Shown in pieces: positions 9,090 through 17,701 of a stretch of 64,000 nucleotides of DNA. The stretch covers positions 32,905 through 96,904 of the forward strand of contig JBKDQE010000055.1 of NCBI GenBank assembly GCA_046342195.1, in the 5' to 3' direction. The notes under the pieces are model-generated. The model worked only from the letters and a program-made list of their open reading frames with translations. It was not told where the DNA came from and ran no database searches. Each line of letters starts with the position of its first letter. Position 1 is the first letter of the stretch. A program made the translations under genes and the position numbers. Source of the stretch: CANHBY01 sp046342195. GTDB lineage: Bacteria > Pseudomonadota > Gammaproteobacteria > Burkholderiales > Burkholderiaceae_C.

Positions 9090-10478
9090 TCAGAGCCAGC
9101 CGCGTTGCTGCAATTCTGTCAAGGTCAAGTCGAGGCAGCGCGTGATGAGGTCCAGCATCTCTTCAATTTGGGGTTCTGTGATGATCAAGGGCGGGGCGAT
9201 GATCATGCGGTCGCCGACCGCCCGCATGATGATGCCCTGGGCAAAACAATGCGCACGGCACAGCATGCCAACTTGCAGGTCCTTGTTGAATTTTTCCAAG
9301 GGTTGCTTGCTTTTGACAAGTTGCAGCGCCCCCATCAGCCCGCAGGTTTGAGCTTGACCGACCAGCGGGTGTTCGGCCAATGCTTGATAGCGTTGCGCGA
9401 GATAGGGGCCGGTTTTTTCGCGAACATGATCAACCCAAGCTTCTTTTTGAAGCACCTGAAGATTGGCCAGCGCTACGGCACAAGCCACCGGGTGGCCGCT
9501 GTAGGTGTAGCCGTGGCTGAATTCGCCGCCTTGCTCAATCAGAACTTGGGCCACACGCTGCCCGACCAGCACACCGCCCAGCGGAATATAACCAGAGGTC
9601 ACGCCCTTGGCAAAAGTAATGAGGTCAGGTTCAAAGCCCCAAGTTTGGCAGCCCCACCACTGACCTGTGCGCCCGAAGCCGCAAATCACTTCATCGGAGA
9701 TGAGAAGAATGTTGTACTGGCGACAAATGCGTTGAATTTCAGGCCAATAATTGCAAGGTGGAACAATCACGCCTCCGGCGCCTTGAACGGGTTCTCCAAT
9801 GAAGGCGGCTACCCGCTCGGGGCCGATCTCGAGAATTTTGGCTTCCAGCCAGCCTGCGGCACGCAAGCCGAAATTTTCCGGGCTTTCTCCGGGCTGGGCA
9901 TGGTCCAAGGCAAACGGCTGATCAATATGATCAATGTCAGGGATCGGTAGCCCCCCTTGGGCGTGCATGCCGGGCATGCCTCCCAGCGAGGCCGCCGCCA
10001 TGGTCGAGCCGTGGTAGGCGTTGCGGCGACTGATGATCACATGGCGTTGCGTCTGGCCTTGCAGATCCCAGAATCGACGCACCATGCGAATGATGGTGTC
10101 ATTGCTCTCTGAGCCTGAGCTGCTGTAGAACACATGCGAAAACCCCGCAGGGGCCAGCTCGCTGAGCCGTTGGGCCAGTTCGATGGCGGCTGGCGTGGTG
10201 GTTTGGAAAAAGCTGTTGTAAAACGGCAGCTTTTGCAGTTGTTGGGTGGCCGCATCAATGAGTTCGGTACGACCATACCCCACATTCACACACCACAGTC
10301 CCGACATGGCATCGAGAATGCGGTGGCCATCGGTATCCCAAACATAAATATTGTCACCGCGCTCGATCACGCGAGCCCCTTTGGTTGCCAGCGCTTTGAA
10401 GTCGGTGAAGGGGTGAAGATGATGCTGCGCATCGGCCTGTTGCCAATCGCGGGTGCTCATGGAAGTCTGCGGGTTCAT
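9090..10478 (-). CDS. spuC: Class III aminotransferase, putrescine-pyruvate type (SpuC-like)
   Basis: 462 residues, the usual length for class III PLP-dependent aminotransferases. It would convert putrescine, or a gamma-glutamylated derivative, to the aldehyde in the cytoplasm. Visible elements are the SSSGSESNDT cofactor-binding region, the LISDEVICGFGRTG segment holding the cofactor aspartate, and FAKGVTSGYIPLGGV with the Schiff-base lysine. GGAGG lies 8 bases before the ATG. It is the third gene of the leftward puuD-puuA-spuC cluster, 16 bases after puuA. Substrate preference comes from the cluster, not the sequence alone. Confidence 0.88.
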   Translation of the reverse strand: MNPQTSMSTRDWQQADAQHHLHPFTDFKALATKGARVIERGDNIYVWDTDGHRILDAMSGLWCVNVGYGRTELIDAATQQLQKLPFYNSFFQTTTPAAIELAQRLSELAPAGFSHVFYSSSGSESNDTIIRMVRRFWDLQGQTQRHVIISRRNAYHGSTMAAASLGGMPGMHAQGGLPIPDIDHIDQPFALDHAQPGESPENFGLRAAGWLEAKILEIGPERVAAFIGEPVQGAGGVIVPPCNYWPEIQRICRQYNILLISDEVICGFGRTGQWWGCQTWGFEPDLITFAKGVTSGYIPLGGVLVGQRVAQVLIEQGGEFSHGYTYSGHPVACAVALANLQVLQKEAWVDHVREKTGPYLAQRYQALAEHPLVGQAQTCGLMGALQLVKSKQPLEKFNKDLQVGMLCRAHCFAQGIIMRAVGDRMIIAPPLIITEPQIEEMLDLITRCLDLTLTELQQRGWL

Positions 10479-10494
10479 GTTCAGGGCCTCCGGG

Positions 10495-11862
10495 TTAAAC
10501 GTGAAGCAGCAAATGTTCGCGCTCCCAAGGCGAGATGACCTTCATGAATTCATCGTGTTCGGTTTCCTTGATTTCGGAATAAACCGTCACAAAGTCATGT
10601 CCCAAAATGGCGTGCAGGTCTTTCTCGGCACCCAGGCGTCGCAGGGCGTCGCTCAGTGAGCGGGGCAGTTGAAACTCTGAGAGGTAAGCGTCGCCCTTGC
10701 ATTCCGGGCTGGCCTCAATTTGGTTTTTGATGCCCAGGTATCCGCAGGCGAGGGTTGCCGCGAGGGCGACATAGGGGTTGGCATCGGCCCCAATGACGCG
10801 GTTTTCAACGCGCCGGCTGGCCGGGGTGGCCACCGGTGATCGAATGCCTACAGTGCGGTTGTCGGTGCCCCACTGAATATTGATCGGGGCGGCGGTTGAG
10901 CGCACCAGGCGCCGATAAGAGTTGACATAGGGCGCAAACAAGGCCATGGCGGCCGGTATATAGCGTTGCAGCCCCCCGATATACCAAAAAAACTCCCGGC
11001 TGGGTGTTCCATCCGGGTTGCTGAAAATATTCCGCCCTGAGGCGATCTCGACCACGCTTTGGTGAATGTGCATCGCGCTGCCGGGCTCATGGGCCATGGG
11101 TTTGGCCATGAAAGTGGCATACATGCCGTGGCGCAGGGCCGTTTCACGGATGGTGCGCTTGAAGAAAAACACCTCATCGGCCAAGGCCATCGGGTGGTTG
11201 TGAAAAAAATTGATTTCCATTTGCCCGGCACCGACCTCGTGAATCAGGGTGTCCACATTGAGCTCCATCTTTTGACAGTAGTCATAGATGTCCTCAAACA
11301 AAGGGTCGAACTCATTCACCGCATCAATCGAATAAGCCTGGCGCGAAGTTTCCGCCCTGCCACTGCGGCCCTTGGGCGGGCGCAGCGGGGTGTTGGGGTC
11401 GGCATTCCGTTCAATCAGGTAAAACTCAAGCTCAGGAGCCACCACCGGCGCCCAGCCTTCGGCACCAAATAACTCACAGACATGCCGCAGCACAGAGCGC
11501 GGGGCGTAGGGAATGAGCTTACCCTCACGGTCGAAGCAGTCATGAATGACCTGGGCCGTGGGGTCTGTGGCCCAGGGCACGATACGCACGGTGGAAGGGT
11601 CAGGCCGCAGGTGCATATCGCGGTCTGTGGGCTGAATCACGTCATAGTAGGGGCCCGCCGTGGGAAACTCGCCCGTGACCCCGATGGCCACAATGGCTTC
11701 GGGCAAGCGCATGCCGCGGTCTTCGGTGAATTTTTCACGGGGCAGAATTTTCCCCCGCGCCACCCCGGTCAGGTCAGGCACCAGGCACTCGACTTCGGTC
11801 ACGTTGCGTTCATTGAACCACTGTTCGAGATCGCTGAAATTGAAGTTTTTGCTGTTGATCAT
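10495..11862 (-). CDS. puuA: Glutamine synthetase family, gamma-glutamylputrescine synthetase-like
   Basis: 455-residue glutamine synthetase-type ligase. In this cluster it probably glutamylates putrescine using ATP. The family is shown by the acidic metal-binding stretch APELEFYLIE, by GAGQMEINFFH, by MAKPMAHEPGSAMHIHQS and by the nucleotide/substrate region NRTVGIRSPVATPASRRVENR. The adenylylation tyrosine loop of true GlnA is not evident, which agrees with a catabolic role. It is flanked by an aminotransferase and a gamma-glutamyl hydrolase, the set known from the puu and spu pathways. Confidence 0.88.
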   Translation of the reverse strand: MINSKNFNFSDLEQWFNERNVTEVECLVPDLTGVARGKILPREKFTEDRGMRLPEAIVAIGVTGEFPTAGPYYDVIQPTDRDMHLRPDPSTVRIVPWATDPTAQVIHDCFDREGKLIPYAPRSVLRHVCELFGAEGWAPVVAPELEFYLIERNADPNTPLRPPKGRSGRAETSRQAYSIDAVNEFDPLFEDIYDYCQKMELNVDTLIHEVGAGQMEINFFHNHPMALADEVFFFKRTIRETALRHGMYATFMAKPMAHEPGSAMHIHQSVVEIASGRNIFSNPDGTPSREFFWYIGGLQRYIPAAMALFAPYVNSYRRLVRSTAAPINIQWGTDNRTVGIRSPVATPASRRVENRVIGADANPYVALAATLACGYLGIKNQIEASPECKGDAYLSEFQLPRSLSDALRRLGAEKDLHAILGHDFVTVYSEIKETEHDEFMKVISPWEREHLLLHV

Positions 11863-11910
11863 GGTATCACCCCCTCAAGTTTTCAATTCACTACACCAAC
11901 ACATCGGGCT

Positions 11911-12714
11911 TCACGAGGGCGCAGCAGGCACTTTGGCGGGGTTGCGTTTGGCTTGACGGTAGCGCATACATGACTCACCAAAGCGCGTGAATAAGCGCAC
12001 AGACACCGGGTTATTCAAGGCATTCCATTCGGGGTGCCATTGCAGGCAAAGGTTGAATTCGCTGGTGCCAGGCCAAGAAAACGCCTCCACCAAGCCGTCA
12101 AGGCTGGTCGCTTCTATTTGTAGCCCCGGCGCGAGTCGGTCAATGCCTTGGCCGTGCACAGAATTAACCTCAAATTCCAGCGCCTCCACGCAAGCAGACA
12201 ACATCCCTCCAGGAGATACACGCACGCGGTGGGCGGGGGCGTATTGCTCGGCAGCTTGATGGCCCCGGCCTCGATGGTCTGACAAGCCGGGCACTTCGTG
12301 CACCGCTTGTAAAAGGCTGCCTCCCAAGGCCACATTGACCTCCTGAAAGCCCCGGCAAATGGCCAAGAGAGGAATACCTTTGGACAGAATCTGGGGAATC
12401 AAAGACAGGGTCAGCGCATCACGGTGAGGGTCGAGTGGCAGGGCTGGGTCATGAGGGGCTTGTTCGAAGTGCCTTGGGTGGACATTCGAAGGCGAACCGG
12501 TCAAAAGCACCCCATCAGCAAGTTCAAGCAAGCGTTCCAGTTCGGAAGTTTCACGAGCGCCTGTGGGCATGACCAAAGGCAAGCCGCCTGCCAGGCGAAC
12601 CGCGGCAAGATATTTGTCGCCCACCACATGAAAAGCATGGTCGCCCAGCGCACGCGAACATGCCGGAACCAAAACCCAGGGGGCATCAAAGGAGGGGTCG
12701 TTATAAGAAGGCAT
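11911..12714 (-). CDS. puuD: Gamma-glutamyl-GABA hydrolase-like class I amidotransferase
   Basis: 267 residues, peptidase C26 type. It would release GABA from gamma-glutamyl-GABA at the end of the glutamylated putrescine pathway. The nucleophile cysteine is in LLAICRGFQEVNVALGGSL, and the catalytic histidine-acid pair is in LQWHPEW near the C-terminus. The N-terminus has the PWVLVPACSR strand and YLAAVRLAGGLPLVMP typical of PuuD. It is first in the leftward catabolic cluster, 48 bases before puuA. Confidence 0.87.
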   Translation of the reverse strand: MPSYNDPSFDAPWVLVPACSRALGDHAFHVVGDKYLAAVRLAGGLPLVMPTGARETSELERLLELADGVLLTGSPSNVHPRHFEQAPHDPALPLDPHRDALTLSLIPQILSKGIPLLAICRGFQEVNVALGGSLLQAVHEVPGLSDHRGRGHQAAEQYAPAHRVRVSPGGMLSACVEALEFEVNSVHGQGIDRLAPGLQIEATSLDGLVEAFSWPGTSEFNLCLQWHPEWNALNNPVSVRLFTRFGESCMRYRQAKRNPAKVPAAPS

Positions 12715-12923
12715 TCAGCCTCAGTGTAGGCCTTTGTTGAGATTTTGTCTTGGGTTTTGACCAACTCTCACTGACATTCTGATCTCTCTCTTCGGTCACC
12801 CTCCCGAGGGAGAGTTTCCCTAAAACCCCATGAACGGGGGGAGTAAAATTATAAAAATTTCAGAATAATACAGGTGCCAAAAAAAATGGTTGTATTTTTT
12901 TTATTTTAACAATTGAGGCTGGT

Positions 12924-13580
12924 ATGAGTGCTGGAAGTTCAAAAAATTTACCATCAGTAATTGATATTGAGTTTGATGGCGTAAATCCAACTAATAATGG
13001 GTGGGTGCAAATAAAAAAAATTTTTTATTATTTGAAGAAAGACCCGAATCATGCTATATCTTTGGTTGGTGCCGCCACTCCGCAAGGGTCGCCATTAAAT
13101 AACAAGAAACTGGCAATCAATCGTGCTGATCAGGTAAAAAAAATACTTGAGAAAATGCTTAAAGAAGCAAAAATTGATGGTGATGAAAAAATAATCATCA
13201 AAAAAACTAATTTGCAGGCTAAAAAATCTTCTGTTGAAGTAGGAACCAAGATAGACATGCGCTCAGCGGATGGAAAGGCGGCAATTTCATTTTTTTATGA
13301 CGGTTCTTTTACGAATAGCATGAGAACCGAAATTCAAGGTTGGTTGAATCATATTTCTACTGCAGAACATCCTACTCAAGGAGATCTATCTCCGGCAGAG
13401 CGAAGAAAAATGTTAGATAATATGGCTCAGCATCTTCAAAACAAGGGCTTTCAACGTGTTCGTTATGGTGGTTATGATAATAATATTAACAATCTCCAGC
13501 TAAAGCAGTTGCGAGGCAAAAACCCGGCAGTAAGAGAGGCCATGCCGCAACCGCCGGAAATTAAAATAAGCATGATGTAG
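12924..13580 (+). CDS. AT-rich orphan protein with an OmpA-like segment
   Basis: 218 residues encoded by visibly AT-rich, lysine- and asparagine-heavy sequence unlike its neighbours. Residues 15-75 (VIDIEFDGVNPTN, then ISLVGAATPQG and LAINRADQVKKIL) follow the pattern of the OmpA C-terminal peptidoglycan-binding fold, where a strand, a small G/A motif and an NxxLxxxRA helix recur. There is no signal peptide or membrane anchor, so it may act as a cytoplasmic, toxin-associated or effector protein rather than a wall protein. Dispersed repeats flank its 3' side. I infer recent horizontal acquisition. Confidence 0.65.
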   Translation: MSAGSSKNLPSVIDIEFDGVNPTNNGWVQIKKIFYYLKKDPNHAISLVGAATPQGSPLNNKKLAINRADQVKKILEKMLKEAKIDGDEKIIIKKTNLQAKKSSVEVGTKIDMRSADGKAAISFFYDGSFTNSMRTEIQGWLNHISTAEHPTQGDLSPAERRKMLDNMAQHLQNKGFQRVRYGGYDNNINNLQLKQLRGKNPAVREAMPQPPEIKISMM

Positions 13581-13606
13581 TCGGCCTTGCAAAATGTAAT
13601 CATTTC

Positions 13607-13683
13607 GTCATTCCCGCGAAGTGGAGAATCCATGGAGCGCTGGCTAGTGCTGACTGAATTCCATGACTGACGCGCGGAATGAC
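13607..13683. repeat. Palindromic dispersed repeat (GTCATTCC...GGAATGAC ends)
   Basis: Outer arms GTCATTCCCGCG (13607-13618) and CGCGCGGAATGAC (13671-13683) are imperfect inverted repeats, with a second nested pair (AATCCATGGA and GAATTCCATG). This is the shape of the intergenic palindromic repeats common in Proteobacteria. It lies directly after the AT-rich orphan gene. Confidence 0.6.
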
Positions 13684-13743
13684 AAGGATGATTCGCTGCC
13701 GCTCTGTCATGCGGTGTGCAGTCGCAGCATCCAAATAGCACAC

Positions 13744-13773
13744 ATCAGTCGGATCAAGGCGGTTGAAATTGAT
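13744..13773. repeat. Copy 2 of the 30-bp dispersed repeat
   Basis: Matches 9049-9078 at 27 of 30 positions. Both copies lie beside horizontally acquired sequence (the restriction-like operon and the AT-rich orphan gene) in the same orientation. Confidence 0.7.
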
Positions 13774-13798
13774 CCAGACATTGAAGCCCTGACACGCC

Positions 13799-14527
13799 CT
13801 AGAATTGAATCGCGTTCGGGTCTCTCGGTGGGGGGCTTGGGGTTCGGTTGGCCGAGTTTTTCTCGGCGAGCCGGCTGGCCCGTGTTCCGGGTTGAGGCAC
13901 AGGGGCCGGGCGATTGGCGGGTGGGGTGTTGGTTTCCTCGATGGTTTCAGCGCTTTGCTGTTTGGTCAAGGGTTCTGGAGCTTCAAAACGATAGGTAGCA
14001 GGAAGCCTGGATGTTTTGGGGTAACCCGCGAAGTCAAGATACTGGTTCCAGACCTCCGCGGAAAAGCCGCGATTCACTTGTTTCCCCACAACCATCACGG
14101 GCGTGTCTGGCGCGCCGGTTAAAGCTTTCAAAGACTCAAGATCGGCTTTGGAAATAATGTGGCGCTCGCTGAAGGGAACCCCCCTTTGTTTGAGCAGCGC
14201 GCGACCTTGATCACAGGCCGGGCAGTCAGATTTCAGGGTATAAATCGTGACAGGGAACTCTGCAACAACCTGCTTTAACTCAAAGGGCAAGTGGGTAATG
14301 GATGGGCTTGTCAAGGCTTTTGATGTGGGGCCTATCGGGGTGACTTGGCCTGCTTTTTGGGGGGGGGGAGGCTGGTCGGTGTAGGTGATGGTGCCATCGG
14401 GTTCAACAATTTTATAAAGCGCCTGTGCAGGGCTGTATAAAATCAGGGCGCATCCCAGCACACTCAGCATCAGGACACGATGCTGCAACTTGCCAAGCGC
14501 TTGAGGGGTAAAGGTCGGAAAAGGCAT
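13799..14527 (-). CDS. DUF4124 and glutaredoxin-like envelope protein
   Basis: 242 residues. A single hydrophobic segment near residues 16-36 (VLMLSVLGCALILYSPAQA) acts as signal or anchor. A DUF4124-type stretch YKIVEPDGTITYTDQPP follows, then a glutaredoxin/thioredoxin-like fold with the redox pair CPAC (VTIYTLKSDCPACDQG) and the cis-proline segment APDTPVMVVGK. The C-terminal 60 residues are proline-rich and probably disordered. It is likely a periplasmic or membrane-anchored thiol protein. Partners are not visible. Confidence 0.75.
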   Translation of the reverse strand: MPFPTFTPQALGKLQHRVLMLSVLGCALILYSPAQALYKIVEPDGTITYTDQPPPPQKAGQVTPIGPTSKALTSPSITHLPFELKQVVAEFPVTIYTLKSDCPACDQGRALLKQRGVPFSERHIISKADLESLKALTGAPDTPVMVVGKQVNRGFSAEVWNQYLDFAGYPKTSRLPATYRFEAPEPLTKQQSAETIEETNTPPANRPAPVPQPGTRASRLAEKNSANRTPSPPPRDPNAIQF

Positions 14528-14547
14528 GATGTAACCTCCAGCGGATC

Positions 14548-14584
14548 AAAAAAGTGAGCCCTGTGGAATTTAATCCAAACAGGG
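14548..14584 (-). terminator. Rho-independent terminator after lexA
   Basis: On the minus strand CCCTGT (14584-14579) and ACAGGG (14564-14559) form a stem, with six T residues (14553-14548) just beyond. It lies 44 bases after the lexA stop. Confidence 0.7.
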
Positions 14585-14627
14585 TGCCCCTGACCAGATG
14601 AATATCAGGCAGGGCCGGTTTGCTGTG

Positions 14628-15314
14628 CTATATCGGCATATGGTTGCGGACGAGGCCCACCGCCAAACCTTCAATTTCGAATGGCATGTCAGGGGTGACC
14701 ATGATGGGTTCAAAATCAGGGTTTTCCGAGCTGAGTTCAATCATCGAGCAATGATGCCGGAAGCGTTTGACCGTGACGTCATCGCCCAGGCGGGCGACAA
14801 TGATTTGACCGTTTTTGGCGTCATGGGTTTTTTGAACGGCGAGGAGGTCGCCATCGATGATACCGATGTTTCGCATGCTCATGCCACGAATTCGCAGGAG
14901 ATAATCAGGGCGGCGGGAAAAGAGATGGCTTTCAACGTAATACGTTTGGTCAATGTTTTCAAGGGCCAGGATGGGGCTGCCGGCAGCAACCCGGCCCACC
15001 AAGGGCAGCGCCAGTGGCTCAAGGCCAGGCAAGGGAAGGGCGCATTGAGGCTTTCGTGAGGCATGGAGCTTGCGCAGAACATCGGGCTTGAGACGAATGC
15101 CGCGCGAGGTGCCCCGGACCATTTCAATGACGCCTTTGCGTGCCAAAGCACGTAAATGCTCTTCGGCAGAATTGGGCGAACGGAACCCCAGCTCGCTGGC
15201 GATTTCAACCCGAGTGGGGGGGGCCCCGGTGCGCTCAATGACGCTTTGCACCAAATTCAGAATTTGCTGTTGCCGGGGAGTGAGTTTGAGGGGCGGTAAA
15301 ACTTGCTTTGTCAC
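14628..15314 (-). CDS. lexA: LexA repressor
   Basis: 228-residue SOS repressor and self-cleaving peptidase. The winged-helix DNA-binding domain (residues 10-75, including PPTRVEIASELGFRSPNSAEEHL) is followed by the Ala111-Gly112 cleavage site in GRVAAGSP. The catalytic pair is Ser146 in RGMSM and Lys183 in DVTVKRF. It is slightly longer than the E. coli protein because of a longer linker. A LexA box lies about 80 bases upstream in the intergenic region shared with the divergent asparaginase gene, so autoregulation is expected. Confidence 0.96.
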   Translation of the reverse strand: MTKQVLPPLKLTPRQQQILNLVQSVIERTGAPPTRVEIASELGFRSPNSAEEHLRALARKGVIEMVRGTSRGIRLKPDVLRKLHASRKPQCALPLPGLEPLALPLVGRVAAGSPILALENIDQTYYVESHLFSRRPDYLLRIRGMSMRNIGIIDGDLLAVQKTHDAKNGQIIVARLGDDVTVKRFRHHCSMIELSSENPDFEPIMVTPDMPFEIEGLAVGLVRNHMPI

Positions 15315-15395
15315 AGCGGGGGCTCGGGTTGATCGGGCACACTGAGGGCTCTCAGACAGTGCGGGTTACATGCCTGTTTTTTTTCATTCAGTAAC

Positions 15396-15411
15396 CTGTA
15401 TTTTTATACAG
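15396..15411. promoter_or_regulatory. LexA operator (SOS box)
   Basis: CTGTATTTTTATACAG matches the CTGT-N8-ACAG LexA box perfectly in both half-sites. It lies 12 bases before the asparaginase ATG and 82 bases before lexA on the other strand. It can therefore govern lexA itself and may also occlude the asparaginase gene. Confidence 0.88.
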
Positions 15412-15422
15412 TTTTAACTCAA

Positions 15423-16376
15423 ATGCAAATCAAAACCCCAACGGTTCTTATTTTGGCCACCGGCGGCACCATCGCGGGGCTCAGTCACGCGGGGGGGGGC
15501 GGTGCTTATAAAGCGGCCCAATTGAGTGTGGATGAGTTGATGTTGTCCATTTCCCAAGCCGTCGCTAACGGTATTCATATTGAAACCGAACAGCTTGCCC
15601 AAGTTGACAGCAAAGACATGGACTTTGGCGTTTGGCGGCGCTTGGCTCAGCGACTGGCGTGGCATGTGAGCCGCCCTGAAGTGGCTGGCGTGGTTGTCAC
15701 GCATGGCACCGACACGCTGGAGGAAACCGCTTTTTTTCTGCGCAGCGTTTTGCGGCTGCACAAGCCGGTGCTTCTCACGGCGGCCATGCGCCCTGCAGAC
15801 TCGCCTGAAGCCGACGGGCCTTTGAATTTGATGCAGGCCATTGAGCTGGCTGCCCAAGGAGGCTGGGCGGGTGTGGCTGTGGCCTTGCATGGGGCCTTGC
15901 ATGATGCCTTGTGGGTTCGCAAGGTGCATCCTCGTGCCATCGACGCTTTTGACTCGGGCGAGGCCGGCCCGCTGGCAGTGCACAATGGGCAGCGCTGGGT
16001 TTGGCGGCACAGGCCACAAGAATCATCTGCCCATGGGCTGTGGTCGGCGTTGCCCCCCAGTCATACCTGGCCTTGGGTTGAGCTGGTTCACAGCCATGCC
16101 GGGGCTCGGGCCGAAACGGTCGATGCCTTGGTCTCGGCGGGGGTCAGGGGTTTGGTGGTGGTGGCCACGGGCAATGGAACGGTGCATCAGGCCCTCGAAG
16201 GGGCGCTCGAAAAAGCGGCCTCATGTGGGGTGTGGGTTTGGCGCGCTTCACGCTGTGTTCCGTACGGCCTGGAGACTCAGGGATCGGGCCGGTGGCATGC
16301 CAGCGAATTCATTCCCTGCAAAGCCAGAATCGCCCTGATGCTGAATTTGATGGCCCAAGACCGTCAAGGGAGGTGA
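15423..16376 (+). CDS. ansA: L-asparaginase (type I/II fold)
   Basis: 317 residues. It hydrolyses asparagine to aspartate and ammonia. The two catalytic threonine motifs are clear: ATGGTIAG near the N-terminus and THGTDTLEET near residue 95, with the lysine-bearing LLTAAMRPADSPEADGPLNL after it. No signal peptide is evident, so it is probably cytoplasmic. The last 13 bases overlap the 3' end of the convergent hemA. The start lies only 12 bases from the LexA box, which places the gene under possible SOS influence. Possible substrates also include glutamine. Confidence 0.88.
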   Translation: MQIKTPTVLILATGGTIAGLSHAGGGGAYKAAQLSVDELMLSISQAVANGIHIETEQLAQVDSKDMDFGVWRRLAQRLAWHVSRPEVAGVVVTHGTDTLEETAFFLRSVLRLHKPVLLTAAMRPADSPEADGPLNLMQAIELAAQGGWAGVAVALHGALHDALWVRKVHPRAIDAFDSGEAGPLAVHNGQRWVWRHRPQESSAHGLWSALPPSHTWPWVELVHSHAGARAETVDALVSAGVRGLVVVATGNGTVHQALEGALEKAASCGVWVWRASRCVPYGLETQGSGRWHASEFIPCKARIALMLNLMAQDRQGR

Positions 16377-17650
16377 TCGGCCTTGCGAAGAAAGAGCCTG
16401 GAGAGGGTTTGGGCCCATTCTTGCCGTTGCGGGCCTTCGGTGGCATGAAGCTCGGCAAGGCTGCCGTGCAACATTTTTTGAGTCAGGCCCCGCGCCAGAG
16501 ACTCAAGAACCTTGTCCAAGGGTTCGCCCTTTGAGAGCAATTTGCGTGCACGCCTGAGTTCGATGGCTTGCCATTCTTGGGCTTGCTCTTGCAGGGCGAG
16601 AATCAAGGGCACGCTGCTTCGACGATCCATCCAGTGAACAAAGCTTTGTACCCCGGTTTCGATGATGGCTTCGGCCTGCTCCACCGCCGCCTGCCGTTTT
16701 TCACCTGCTGTTTGCACCATGGAGGAGAGATCATCGACGGTGTAGAGGTAAACATCGGGCAATTGTCCCACTTCAGGTTCAATGTCTGGAGGCACGGCCA
16801 AGTCAACCATGAACATGGGGCGACGCTTGCGTGCCTTGAGCGCACGTTCAGTGGCACCCAGCCCCAGGATGGGTAGCGGGCTGGCCGTGCAGGAAATCAC
16901 CACGTCAAATTCAGCCAGACGGGCCGGGATATCATGCAGGCGGATGGCTTCTGCATTGATGCGGCTGGCAAGTTTTTCACCACGTTCCAGGCTTCGGTTG
17001 GCCACCGTCATGCTGCGCGGGTTTTTGGCAGCAAAATGAGTGGCAACCAGCTCTATCATTTCACCTGCACCAATGAACAGCACCCTCAGTTCCGAGAGAT
17101 TTTCAAAGAGTTGACCGGCCAAACGAACCGCAGCAGCCGCCATGCTGATGGAGTGGGCGCCAATTTCTGTGGAGGAGCGAACTTGCTTGGCGACCGCAAA
17201 TGAACGCTGGAACATTTGATGCAGGGTGGTGCCAAGGGTTCCTGCAGAGTCCGCTTCCCGAACCGCCGCTTTCATTTGACCCAAAATTTGGGGTTCACCC
17301 AGCACCATCGAGTCTAGCCCGCTGGCAACCCGGAAGGCATGGCGGGCTGCATCAGGGCCTTCATGCACATAGCTGTGTTCGCGCACAAGCTGGGCCGAAA
17401 CCCTGCCCGTTCGAGCCAGGCAGTCAAGGGCAAAATGGACCATTGAAAGGCCCTGTGGCCGAGGTGTGGCTTGGCCCAAATAGAGTTCGGTGCGGTTACA
17501 CGTTGAAATGATGGTGAGTTCTGGGGGAGGGGTAGTTTGTGCTGTGAAGCCGCGCAGTGCAGCTCCCAATTCATGAATAGGCAAAGCAAACCGGCTCCGG
17601 AGCTCCAGAGGCGCGGTGGTGTGATTCAGACCCAATGCAATGACAGCCAT
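16364..17650 (-). CDS. hemA: Glutamyl-tRNA reductase
   Basis: 428 residues. It catalyses the first step of C5-pathway haem synthesis, reducing glutamyl-tRNA to glutamate-1-semialdehyde with NADPH. The N-terminus MAVIALGLNHTTAPLELR and the catalytic cysteine motif STCNRTELY are diagnostic, followed by the NADPH-binding VLFIGAGEM and the C-terminal dimerisation helix. The gene usually precedes prfA in this group, but here its downstream side runs into the convergent asparaginase gene with a 13-base overlap of 3' ends. Confidence 0.95.
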   Translation of the reverse strand: MAVIALGLNHTTAPLELRSRFALPIHELGAALRGFTAQTTPPPELTIISTCNRTELYLGQATPRPQGLSMVHFALDCLARTGRVSAQLVREHSYVHEGPDAARHAFRVASGLDSMVLGEPQILGQMKAAVREADSAGTLGTTLHQMFQRSFAVAKQVRSSTEIGAHSISMAAAAVRLAGQLFENLSELRVLFIGAGEMIELVATHFAAKNPRSMTVANRSLERGEKLASRINAEAIRLHDIPARLAEFDVVISCTASPLPILGLGATERALKARKRRPMFMVDLAVPPDIEPEVGQLPDVYLYTVDDLSSMVQTAGEKRQAAVEQAEAIIETGVQSFVHWMDRRSSVPLILALQEQAQEWQAIELRRARKLLSKGEPLDKVLESLARGLTQKMLHGSLAELHATEGPQRQEWAQTLSRLFLRKADHLP

Positions 17651-17701
17651 GCCGTGATTGTAAAATCAGCGCCTCATTCTTTGCTAAAGCCCTCGTTCAA
17701 C

